Assembly: GCA_030019395.1 (NCBI GenBank)
Contig: JASEES010000006.1
Location: 18,653-82,652 of the forward strand
DNA: 64,000 nt
DNA from: Methanolinea sp.
GTDB taxonomy: Archaea; Halobacteriota; Methanomicrobia; Methanomicrobiales; Methanospirillaceae
Reading direction: 5' to 3'
The position numbers and the translations under genes were made by a program. Each line of letters begins with the position of its first letter. The stretch's first letter is position 1. Below, in pieces: positions 52,681 to 60,529 of this stretch. The notes under the pieces were generated by a model. It saw only the letters and a program-made list of their open reading frames with translations, was not told the origin of the DNA and ran no database searches.

Positions 52681-53757
52681 GTGCGATATGTGAACCCATG
52701 GAAGACGGGGGATACGGGAGGGTCCCTGGAAGCAATGGAGGAAAGTAACAGGGGAGAAGGGCTCTTCCGATCGGCCCTCGACGCACTCCCGTTCCCGGCC
52801 TGCATCATCGGTCCCGACGGAGCGGTCCTTTTTTCCAACAGGGCCATGGACAGGACCTTCGGACAGGGAAAACCGGCCCCCGTCCTGCCGGACGATGCAC
52901 TCGCGATTGCAGGAAAGGCACGGGAAACCGGGAAAAGGGTCAGGGCCACGGTGACCGTGACGGTTTCGGGCGATCAGGCGGTCCAGTTCCCGGTGGAGGC
53001 AACACCCCTTCCCGGGGCTGCAACCGGAAAACCAGGACCGGTCCTCCTGTCTGCATGCATCACCGGGGAAGAGGACCTGCTCCGCGAGCTCCTCGTGCGG
53101 GACACATCCCGGAGGAAACTCCGCGAGCTCCTTGCCACGATCAGGCACGACATCCTCAACCAGCTGACAATCCTCATCGGTTTCCTCCAGTATTCCGAAG
53201 ACCTGTGCCAGGATCCGGGGATACGCGAGTTCATCGGAAAGGAGGAAAATGCGGGAAAGGCCATCCAGTCGTTGATCGAATTCACGCGGAAGTTCCAGGA
53301 CCTTGCGATCCAGGAACCCGCATGGATCGACCTTTCATTGCTGGCCACCCCCGTGGAGGTGCAGAAGCTCCCCAGAGACGTCCTGGTCAGGATCGACTGC
53401 GGCCATTTCGAGGTCTTCTCGCCCCCGCTCCTTTCCTTTGTCTTTTCTGTACTGGTGGAAAATGCCCTGGACCACGCGACCGGGCTTTCCCGGATCACGA
53501 TTGCGGCAGCACCCAGGGGAGACGACCTCGTCATTGCCGTGGAAGACGACGGCCCCGGTATCCCGCCGGGAGAAAGGAAGATGCTTTTCGAGAGGGGGCA
53601 CGGGCGGCACGGGGGATACAGCCTCTGGCTCGCGCGCGAGATCGTGCGGATCTGCGGGGGGACTCTTGACGAGTGCGGGGGGGAAGGCCGTGGTGCCCGC
53701 TTCGAGATCCGCATTCCGAAGGGCATGTGGCGGAAGAGGGATGACGGGGCATCCTGA
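52681..53757 (+). CDS. PAS-containing histidine kinase
   Basis: Up to 358 residues. A PAS-like N-terminal domain (about 25-150: FRSALDALPFPACIIGPDGA) precedes a dimerisation helix with the phospho-acceptor His in IRHDILNQLTILIGF (about residue 160). A HATPase domain follows (VENALDHA N-box, VEDDGPGIP G1-box, HGGYSLWLAREI G2). No membrane segment is seen, so it senses inside the cell. Start options are GTG 52681, GTG 52690 (best-spaced ribosome-binding site) and ATG 52735. It is convergent with the receiver-PAS-cyclase gene and may be its partner. Confidence 0.85.
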   Translation: MRYVNPWKTGDTGGSLEAMEESNRGEGLFRSALDALPFPACIIGPDGAVLFSNRAMDRTFGQGKPAPVLPDDALAIAGKARETGKRVRATVTVTVSGDQAVQFPVEATPLPGAATGKPGPVLLSACITGEEDLLRELLVRDTSRRKLRELLATIRHDILNQLTILIGFLQYSEDLCQDPGIREFIGKEENAGKAIQSLIEFTRKFQDLAIQEPAWIDLSLLATPVEVQKLPRDVLVRIDCGHFEVFSPPLLSFVFSVLVENALDHATGLSRITIAAAPRGDDLVIAVEDDGPGIPPGERKMLFERGHGRHGGYSLWLAREIVRICGGTLDECGGEGRGARFEIRIPKGMWRKRDDGAS

Positions 53758-53954
53758 TCCGGAACGAAAAAGAGCGGGATCTGTTTACCCCTGTTTTAAA
53801 CCCTGATTCCCCTTCTCCTGCTGCTCTCCCGTACCTGTCGGCCCTTGTGAGGGCAGCTTCCCTTGCAGGTCATGGATCGCTCGTTTCGCCGGGAACGCTC
53901 CGGGGAACACGGCAAAGGGGGGAGACGAGTCCGCACAGGGAAAAGAGAAGGGAA
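53758..53954. other. Region between convergent signalling genes
   Basis: Nothing supportable was seen in these 197 bases apart from a short T-rich stretch at about 53785. Confidence 0.4.
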
Positions 53955-55622
53955 TCAGCTGATCTCCTGGACGATCCGCCCGTTCCGGAAGATCGAGATC
54001 CTGCCGCCGCTCTGCGAGAGGACGATGCCCACAGCCTTCGTGTCGAGCGTGATCGCGGCAATGGAGGAATGGCGTGTCCCGAGCCCCTTGGGAACTCCTG
54101 CCCGGCTCGTGTCGACCGTGATGTAGCGGGCGGCAGCCTCTATCTGCCCGTCGCCCCTGACAACGAACGCCCCGTCGAGCTGGGCCAGTTCCTTGATCAT
54201 CTCCTTGATGTCGGGGTTCGTGACCATCCGCTCGGCAGGCGGGTGGCCCTCGACCGGGTTGAGGATCAGCTGGCGTGACCTCTCGAGCACGGCGTCCGCG
54301 TCACCGACAATGAACGCCGTTCCCACCTGCTTTCCCTCGCGTCCCTCCCTCGCGATCTCCATGCAGATGTGGAGGACCGAGTCAAAGACCTCGTCCTGCA
54401 CGTCCGTCCCGGCGATGACCGTGTCGCGCCACGCGGCCGTGCTGATCCGCCGGCGGTCGCGGTGCGTGTGGTCGGTGATGTCGTGGCCGATGCAGACCAC
54501 CTCCACGAGTTTCCCCTGCTCGTCCCGGATGGGGGAGAGGGTCCATGCCACCCAGGCGGGCTCGCCGGAACGCAGCACCATCTCGGTGATGGAGAGGCCC
54601 CGACCCTCGTGGACGAGGCGCGTATCGCGGGTGAAATCAGGGGCATCTTTCCGCGACCCGGCAGGGATGAGGGTATCCTGCAACCGCTTTCCCACGATCT
54701 CGGCCTCGGAGTAGCCGAAGAATGCCTGGGCATGCGTGTTGAAGAAGGTGACTGCCCCCTCCGGGTCCAGCTTGATGATCAGGCTGCTTGCGTTGTTCAG
54801 GAACTCCCTGTACCGTATCTCCTGTTCCCTGATGGCATCGAGGAGCCTGTTCTTCTCGGTCCGGTCCTCGATGACAAGGATCCGGCCCCGCGAGGGGTCC
54901 TGCGGGTCCATGGGCCTGATTTTCATGTACACGGGCACGAGAGTGCCGTCTTTTGCCTTTATCGCGGACTCGGCATGGCCCCATCCCTGGTCGTCGACCC
55001 GCAGGGCGAACTCGCGGAATGCCCGGTCGCACTCCTCCTTCCCGGGAAAGAGCGCCGCGATGTCCCGGCCCTTGAGGGCAGCGGCATCCATGCCGAGCGC
55101 CCGGGCCATCGTCGAGTTGACCCACTCCACCTTTCCGCCGATGACCTGGCAGAGCCAGAGCGGCGTGACCGAGAGGATGGCAGAGAGGAGGTCTGCCCGG
55201 AGCACCTGGTCCCGCTCGGCTTTCCGCCGGAGGATGGACTGGTAGATCATGTCCCGCATCTCGGTGACCGGCGGTGGGGACGGCCGTCGCGGGACCGGGA
55301 CCTCGGCCGCGGCGTTGATGTCGCCGAGGATGAGCGTATCGCGACCTTCCCTGACGTAGAGGATGAAGGGGACGGAAGGGAGGCGGGATTTGAGCTCCCT
55401 GTGGAACTCGATTCCCGTCATGTCGGCAAGGAACTCGATCCCGTCGATGTCGGGGATCCGGTGGTACGAGATGATGAGGTCGTACTTCCGTGTCCGTGCC
55501 TTCTCGAGTGCCTGCTTCGTGGAATGGACGACGTCGATGCGGACGTCACCATGCCGCTCGAGGAAAGCCCGCGTGCTCTCGATGATGTCTGAATTGTCGT
55601 GCACGAGGAGGACGGATATCAT
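53955..55622 (-). CDS. Degenerate receiver-PAS-PAS-DisA_N protein, candidate sensor-coupled diadenylate cyclase
   Basis: The 555 residues hold four domains. A receiver-like domain (1-115, ISVLLVHDNSD) shows degeneration at the phospho-acceptor: the segment YDLIISYHRIPDIDG has Tyr where Asp is expected. PAS domains lie at about 145-265 and 270-395 (LIIKLDPEGAVTFFNTHAQA). A C-terminal DisA_N domain (about 400-555) carries LDGAFVVRGDG (Asp-Gly-Ala at 483-485) and GLGTRHSSIA (Arg-His at 517-518). These are the family's catalytic and nucleotide-binding motifs for making cyclic di-AMP from ATP. Loss of the receiver Asp suggests PAS ligand or protein contact, not phosphorylation, controls the cyclase. 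The third residue after Arg-His is Ser where Arg is common. No c-di-AMP receptor is adjacent. Function is inferred from motifs. Confidence 0.85.
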   Translation of the reverse strand: MISVLLVHDNSDIIESTRAFLERHGDVRIDVVHSTKQALEKARTRKYDLIISYHRIPDIDGIEFLADMTGIEFHRELKSRLPSVPFILYVREGRDTLILGDINAAAEVPVPRRPSPPPVTEMRDMIYQSILRRKAERDQVLRADLLSAILSVTPLWLCQVIGGKVEWVNSTMARALGMDAAALKGRDIAALFPGKEECDRAFREFALRVDDQGWGHAESAIKAKDGTLVPVYMKIRPMDPQDPSRGRILVIEDRTEKNRLLDAIREQEIRYREFLNNASSLIIKLDPEGAVTFFNTHAQAFFGYSEAEIVGKRLQDTLIPAGSRKDAPDFTRDTRLVHEGRGLSITEMVLRSGEPAWVAWTLSPIRDEQGKLVEVVCIGHDITDHTHRDRRRISTAAWRDTVIAGTDVQDEVFDSVLHICMEIAREGREGKQVGTAFIVGDADAVLERSRQLILNPVEGHPPAERMVTNPDIKEMIKELAQLDGAFVVRGDGQIEAAARYITVDTSRAGVPKGLGTRHSSIAAITLDTKAVGIVLSQSGGRISIFRNGRIVQEIS

Positions 55623-55753
55623 GGTCTCGCGGGAAATGGGGGCATCCCGGCCCCGACACTATTCAGGAACTGGTTGGTTCCGTGAGAATTTAATAATTGC
55701 CGGTGCGAAATCCCGATCGCACCGAGTAAAAGGCGTGGTTTGTGTGCGGGGCC

Positions 55754-57079
55754 TCACTTTTTCCCCGGTTTGTGCTGCCGGGCTGCGTCCGCTGCCCCTG
55801 ACTGGATCTTGAGGAGGGCCGCCGCGACTTCGAGCGACGTGTGGTCATCTCCCATCACCTGCTCGATGCGGGCGATGAACGGTTCGAGACCCCCTGCGGC
55901 GATCACGTCGCGGACCTTCTCCCCGATGTGGACGAACCGCCGCTCCTCGAGGTCGGCGTCTGCCGGAACAGCGTGTCGGGCGATGCGGATCCGTGCATAC
56001 TTCTGGATATCCCGGAGTTTCCACATCTCTTTGCCCGAGACGAACGTGAATGCCTTCCCGGATTTGCCTGCCCGGCCGGTCCTGCCTATCCGGTGGATGT
56101 AGTACTCGGGGTCCTGCGGGACGTCGAAGTTGAAGACGATCCCGATCTCCTCGACGTCGATTCCCCGGGCGGCGACGTCGGTTGCAACGAGGATGTCGGT
56201 CGAGCGTGACCTGAAGCGCGACATCACGCGTTCGCGTTCCTTCTGGTCCATGTCGCCGTGGAGGGACTCTGCCAGGTAGCCGCGGGCCTGGAGCTGGGAT
56301 GCGACCTCGTCCACCCGGCGCTTCGTGTTGCAGAAGACGAGCGCAAGGTCAGGGTTGTAGTAGTCGAGCAGGCGGGAGAGGACTTCGACCTTTTCTGACT
56401 CCCGGACCTCGAAGTACCGCTGCTCGATGACGGGAACCGCAAGCTGCCCGTGGACGACCCTGACCATCCGGGGGTCTTTCAGGAATTTTTGTGCCAGGGC
56501 AAGGATCTCCCTGGACATCGTTGCGGAGAAAAGCACGTTCTGCCTTTTTTCAGGCAGGCGGGTGAATATCTTTGCGATGTCCTCCGCAAATCCCATGTCG
56601 AGCATCTCGTCTGCCTCGTCAAGCACGGTCACCCGGACCTGCGAGAGGTCGACTGTCCGCCGGGAAAGGTGGTCAAGGAGCCTTCCCGGCGTCGCTATGA
56701 CGACGTGGACACCCTTGCGCAGGACCGCGACCTGGCGTTCGATGGGCTGGCCGCCGTAGACGGGGAGGACGGAGACCCCGCCCATGTACCGGGCGAGTTT
56801 CCGGAGTTCCTCGGAGACCTGGATGGCAAGTTCGCGTGTCGGGCAGAGAACGAGGGCCTGCACCGCGGGGCGGTCCGGCTCGAGCATTTCGAGGAGGGGT
56901 ATTCCGAACGCCGCCGTCTTGCCCGTTCCGGTATGGGCCTGGCCCACCATGTCGTGGCCTTCGCGGATCACGGGGATTGCAAGGGACTGGATGGGTGTCG
57001 GTTCCTCGAACCCGAGATCCCTGATCGCCCGGAGGAGGGGTTCGGGCACGTCGAGGTCGGCAAATGAGATTGTCTTCAT
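55754..57079 (-). CDS. DEAD-box RNA helicase
   Basis: The 441-residue protein has the Q motif FADLDVPEPLLRAIRDLGFE, Walker A AHTGTGKTAA, DEAD in VLDEADEMLDMGF, SAT, and motifs V and VI (ATDVAARGIDVEE, HRIGRTGRAG). A C-terminal extension of about 80 residues follows the helicase core. It remodels RNA in ribosome assembly or cold adaptation. The start MKTISFADLD is the family-like one; the upstream frame to 57130 is rejected. Confidence 0.95.
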   Translation of the reverse strand: MKTISFADLDVPEPLLRAIRDLGFEEPTPIQSLAIPVIREGHDMVGQAHTGTGKTAAFGIPLLEMLEPDRPAVQALVLCPTRELAIQVSEELRKLARYMGGVSVLPVYGGQPIERQVAVLRKGVHVVIATPGRLLDHLSRRTVDLSQVRVTVLDEADEMLDMGFAEDIAKIFTRLPEKRQNVLFSATMSREILALAQKFLKDPRMVRVVHGQLAVPVIEQRYFEVRESEKVEVLSRLLDYYNPDLALVFCNTKRRVDEVASQLQARGYLAESLHGDMDQKERERVMSRFRSRSTDILVATDVAARGIDVEEIGIVFNFDVPQDPEYYIHRIGRTGRAGKSGKAFTFVSGKEMWKLRDIQKYARIRIARHAVPADADLEERRFVHIGEKVRDVIAAGGLEPFIARIEQVMGDDHTSLEVAAALLKIQSGAADAARQHKPGKK

Positions 57080-57157
57080 GGAGTTATTCCTGTCCATACA
57101 TTGGCTCGCATGGCGTATGTCACTTCCCACCGGGTACCCCTCAGGAGACCGTGCATT

Positions 57158-57979
57158 TTAGTCCCTGACGATCACCGATGCCGTTTCGTCGAAGGGGTTG
57201 GTCCGGAGGGCAAGCGAATACAGGTACGGGTACGTGAGGCGGAGGTGGCCCATGTACACGATCCACTCGACGACGAGGAGACCGTAGACGCGGCTGATGT
57301 CTCCCGAGAGGTGGTCGTAATCCGTGTCCGGCAGCCCGGAGAGGTCTTCCCGGTGCACAAGTTCCTGCCAGAGGTGCAGGAGTGCCTGGAGGAGGTCGGA
57401 GAACCGTGAATGTTCGTCGAGGTCCGGGTTCTGGAGGAGCATGGAGAGGACGTCCACCTTTCTCCCGAGCGCCTCCCGGAGCGCGGCAAGGTCACAGTTC
57501 CGGCTGTCGAGCGCATACCGGCGCCCGCCGAGATCTGCAGCGAGCGTGCGGAGCCGGTCACCGGAAAAGGAGCCGGGGTCCGAGAGGACCCGGGCGAGGT
57601 CTTTTCTTTCGGGATCGAGCCGCGAGAAGGAGGCAAGGAGGGACGTTCCGAGCTGCGAGAAGAAGAGCCCGACGAGGATGCCGGTCTTCTTCCTGCGCCG
57701 CTCCCGCTCCGCCCGGTATGCCAGGTGCTCGACTGCGTTCGTGACCAGCCCCACGAAACAGCCCACGCCCCCCACGATGACGGCAACCGCGAGAGCCTTT
57801 CCCGCGGGCGTGACCGGGTGCAGGTCGCCGTAGCCGACGGTTGCAACCGTCACGATGGTGAGGTAGAGCGAGTCGAAGGGCGAAAACCCCTCGAGCAGGG
57901 AGAACCCGGCGATACCGGCGAGCAGGACGAGTGCGAAGACGACCACGTAGGCGAAGAGCCGCTGCTGGTACCGGTCCAT
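57158..57979 (-). CDS. Two-TM potassium channel with novel C-terminal region
   Basis: The 273 residues start MDRYQQRLFAYVVVFALVLL. Two membrane helices frame the selectivity filter TVATVGYGD. The C-terminal ~170 residues (AERERRRKKTGILVGLFFSQ onward) are helical and charged. They lack the usual RCK/TrkA nucleotide-binding pattern, so gating may use a different domain. The channel would conduct potassium across the cytoplasmic membrane. It lies just upstream of the helicase gene on the same strand. Confidence 0.85.
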   Translation of the reverse strand: MDRYQQRLFAYVVVFALVLLAGIAGFSLLEGFSPFDSLYLTIVTVATVGYGDLHPVTPAGKALAVAVIVGGVGCFVGLVTNAVEHLAYRAERERRRKKTGILVGLFFSQLGTSLLASFSRLDPERKDLARVLSDPGSFSGDRLRTLAADLGGRRYALDSRNCDLAALREALGRKVDVLSMLLQNPDLDEHSRFSDLLQALLHLWQELVHREDLSGLPDTDYDHLSGDISRVYGLLVVEWIVYMGHLRLTYPYLYSLALRTNPFDETASVIVRD

Positions 57980-58080
57980 CGGGGAAGTGTCAGGGGTGAC
58001 CGGCGATAAAGCTGACCGTCGGGCAGGGGGAACGTGCAACCGGAACAACCTTTGATGGAGGGGGCTCCCCTGTTCCGCGT

Positions 58081-58533
58081 GAGGATGGGGGGAGGGGGCA
58101 GCGATGCCGCAGCGGTGGGGGGTTGATCAATTGCCCGGAGGGGGTGCGGGCAGGGTTGATCGGGAATTGTAACATGTCCTTTCCCCCAGCACTGCCTTAT
58201 CGCCATACGGGGGTGCCGCAGCGGCGGGGCGTCAGCCCCGGGAGCGTCTGATGAAGGGAGTGCGGTCGGTCGTCCAATTGCCCGGAGGGGGAAACCCCCT
58301 CCGGACCACCCCCGTGTGAGGATAGGAGGTGGGCAGGGTTGATTGGGGACTGTGTCATGTCCTGTTCCCTCGCACTGGTCCTATCGCCACACGGGGTGCC
58401 GCAGCGGCGGGGCGTCAGCCCCGAGAGCGTCTGAGGAGGGGAGTGCGGTCTGTCGTCCAATTGCCCGGAGGGGGAGACCCCCTCCGGATTACCCCCTGTA
58501 TGAGGATAGGAAGCGGGCAGGGTTAATCGGGCA
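58081..58533. repeat. Array of ~180-bp structured repeats (R0-R3)
   Basis: A truncated copy (58081-58144) is followed by R1 (about 58145-58317), R2 (58318-58500) and a left fragment R3 (58501-58533). A unit runs: GGATAGG, GGGCAGGGTTGATCGGG, CAGCACTGGTCCTATCGCCA, GGTGCCGCAGCGG, a GGGGC-GTCA-GCCCC hairpin, then a long hairpin. The latter has perfect 10-bp arms (CCGGAGGGGG and CCCCCTCCGG) around a 3-base loop at 58282-58304 and 58465-58487. Confidence 0.85.
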
Positions 58534-58573
58534 GATTGAAAAGAAGGATATTACCACGTCCTGCTCACCTGGC

Positions 58574-58757
58574 TTCACGTTTATCGATAGAAAAGAATGT
58601 CATATTGATGGTTGAACATATTTCCAGTTGATTTAGATTTGCCATTTACAATTTGAATTAAGAAAAAGAGGAATAAGCAATCGCGGGTCATCCGGCAGAT
58701 GATGTTGCGCCGGGAACTCTGAACAGTATCTTGAAACAAGCAAAATTGAAGGAGTAA
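58574..58757 (+). pseudogene. hicA: Decayed hicA toxin gene
   Basis: The last part (58680-58757) reads IAGHPADDVAPGTLNSILKQ and ends AKLKE before a stop 8 bases upstream of hicB. It is preceded, in another frame after one extra base (A58679), by HLQFELRKRGIS (58643-58678), the segment after the usual GSH motif. Stops at 58613-58615 and 58634-58636 separate an earlier fragment GFTFIDRKECHIDG. The parts match HicA, an mRNA-interferase toxin of the dsRBD-like fold, but the gene is broken by at least one frameshift and two stops and lacks its N-terminus. Confidence 0.7.
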
Positions 58758-58765
58758 ATCGAAAT

Positions 58766-58984
58766 ATGCGGAGATATCTCATCGTCATCGAAAAGGCAGG
58801 AAATAATTACTCGGCTTATTCACCGGATCTTCCCGGTTGTATAGCCACTGGAAGTTCCCGGGAAGAGGCAGAAGAACGAATGCATGAGGCAATTGAGATG
58901 CATATCAGGGGATTGATCGAGGACGATCTGCCTCTCCCCCCTCCCCATGCAACTGCTACTTTTGTGGCAATTGAATCTCCCTGA
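58766..58984 (+). CDS. hicB: HicB-family antitoxin (72 aa)
   Basis: MRRYLIVIEKAGNNYSAYSP and DLPGCIATGSSREEAEERMH are characteristic of HicB partial-RNase-H-fold antitoxins. There is no C-terminal DNA-binding extension. Eight bases separate it from the broken hicA, so the pair was an operon. It now appears to be an orphan antitoxin, flanked by repeat arrays on both sides. Confidence 0.85.
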   Translation: MRRYLIVIEKAGNNYSAYSPDLPGCIATGSSREEAEERMHEAIEMHIRGLIEDDLPLPPPHATATFVAIESP

Positions 58985-59033
58985 ATTCCCTGAAGCAGGA
59001 GATGTAGAGTGTCTTTTCCTGCCCTCACACCGG

Positions 59034-59340
59034 TGAGGACAAGAGATGGGCAGGGTTAATCGGGCATAGTGGCATGACCTGTTCCCCAGCACTGGACCTA
59101 TCGCCACACGGGGTGCCGCAGCGGCCGAGGGTTGATTGTTGCCCGGAGGGGGAAACCCCCTCCGGACCACCCCCTTATGAGGATAGGAACCGGGCAGGGT
59201 TGATCGGGCTTGGTGTCATGACCTGTTTCCCAGCACTGGTCCTATCGCCAATTGGGGGTGCCACAGCGGCGGGACGTCAGCGCCGGGAGCGTCTGAGGAA
59301 GGGAGTGCGGTCTGTTACTGTTCCCGATTGTCCGGCCCAA
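59034..59340. repeat. Further copies of the ~180-bp repeat (R4-R5)
   Basis: R4 (59034-59177) has the short form, in which the GGGGC-GTCA-GCCCC part is replaced by CCGAGGGTTGATTGTTGCCC; its long hairpin is at 59143-59165. R5 (59178-59340) has the long form but loses the final hairpin. Both lie just after hicB. Confidence 0.85.
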
Positions 59341-59370
59341 CCCCCATTGACACCAGGAAAACACTCCCAC

Positions 59371-59877
59371 TCACCCGGAATCCTCCCCGTCTCCACCGCC
59401 ACCCTCTGACCATTCCCCTGCGTAGAGCACCCATGCAATGGCGAACACGAGCGGTACACCGAGAGGAACCGAAAACCCCGCAGGACCAGCGAGGAGGGGA
59501 CCATACTGGGCAATGCACGATGCAACGAGGAGGACACCGGAAGCAGTGACTGCAACACCTGCATACCGCATCCATTGTACCTTTCCTTCCGCGACGGCAA
59601 GGAGGAGGACGAGGAACGACACAACGAGGATCACTGCCCCGGCATCCCAGAGGATGAACGAGATGGCGGTCCTGCCAGTAATCAATCCGGAGATGACATA
59701 ACCGATGTCCGAGGCAATCGTTATCAGGGACGGCCCGTAGGAGGTCTCCTGGTACCTGAACAGGGCCCATTGCACGCCGGTACCCAGCCAGTCACCGATG
59801 ACGTAGAGGTTGAGGGGGACGACGAGGAGAACGAGCGGGAGGATGGGGGCAATACGCCGGTCGGAAGGGAGATCCAT
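59371..59877 (-). CDS. Membrane protein of unknown function (168 aa)
   Basis: Four to five hydrophobic segments are present (PLVLLVVPLNLYVIGDW, FILWDAGAVILVVSFLVLLL, AGVAVTASGVLLVASCIA and others), with a Gly/Asp-rich hydrophilic C-terminus. No family is recognised. It lies between a repeat array and the pilin gene and is transcribed away from the pilin. Confidence 0.6.
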   Translation of the reverse strand: MDLPSDRRIAPILPLVLLVVPLNLYVIGDWLGTGVQWALFRYQETSYGPSLITIASDIGYVISGLITGRTAISFILWDAGAVILVVSFLVLLLAVAEGKVQWMRYAGVAVTASGVLLVASCIAQYGPLLAGPAGFSVPLGVPLVFAIAWVLYAGEWSEGGGGDGEDSG

Positions 59878-60037
59878 TATCCCATCATGTCACCGCTCTG
59901 CGACATGATGGTTGCGGGATTATCGCCACTGCCTGGACACAGTAGTAAATTTGCGAACAGGAGTCTTACTCATCCCGGAATCCATCGGGAAATGCATCGG
60001 CGGGAGATGAACGGTGCGGTGCAGCATGGAATATGTT

Positions 60038-60048
60038 TAAATACCTTC
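60038..60048 (+). promoter_or_regulatory. TATA box of the pilin gene
   Basis: GTTTAAATACC lies about 75 bases upstream of the ATG, and GAGGTG lies just before the start, so a leader of about 45-50 bases is predicted. Confidence 0.5.
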
Positions 60049-60118
60049 TGGTGGGAATGTACCGTTACAGTGTCTTGCCCCATTTCGTGGGCAATGTGCA
60101 TGTGAATCGAGGTGCATT

Positions 60119-60529
60119 ATGAAGATCATGAAGAATGATGAGGCAGTATCACCCGTTATCGGTGTGATCCTGATGGTGGCCATCACGGTCATCCTTGCAG
60201 CGGTTATTGCGGCTTTCGTGTTCGGACTGGCTGGTACGACCGGATCATCAAAGAATGTCGGGATAACAGTCGCGAAATCCGGTGAAACACAGTTTGTTGT
60301 TACAATTCAAGGCGGAACCGATCTTCCCCAATTGAATAAATTAGAATATCAAACAAATACAACCGGTTTCCATGAAATTACTGCCCCTTCAGGGGGTTGG
60401 TCTGTTGGAATTACCAGGACCATCACTGGCTACAATGAGACCGCAGCGACAAATACCGGTGTAAGGTTAATTTTAAGAGGGACGTTTTCCGACGGATCTC
60501 AACAGGTCCTCTGGGATCGCCAGTTCTAA
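60119..60529 (+). CDS. Type IV pilin/archaellin-like protein (136 aa)
   Basis: The N-terminus MKIMKNDEAVSPVIGVILMV is a class III signal: a short charged leader, then a hydrophobic helix (to about residue 40) that would form the pilus core after prepilin peptidase cleavage. The rest is beta-rich, Thr/Gly-rich and likely surface-exposed and glycosylated. It is a monocistronic-looking adhesin or pilus subunit; the peptidase is not in the window. Confidence 0.88.
   Translation: MKIMKNDEAVSPVIGVILMVAITVILAAVIAAFVFGLAGTTGSSKNVGITVAKSGETQFVVTIQGGTDLPQLNKLEYQTNTTGFHEITAPSGGWSVGITRTITGYNETAATNTGVRLILRGTFSDGSQQVLWDRQF

Noticed and set aside
58081..59340. CRISPR array interpretation of the repeats
   Set aside because: Units are about 180 bp, long and nearly contiguous with internal hairpins; there are no short repeats with unique spacers and no cas genes.
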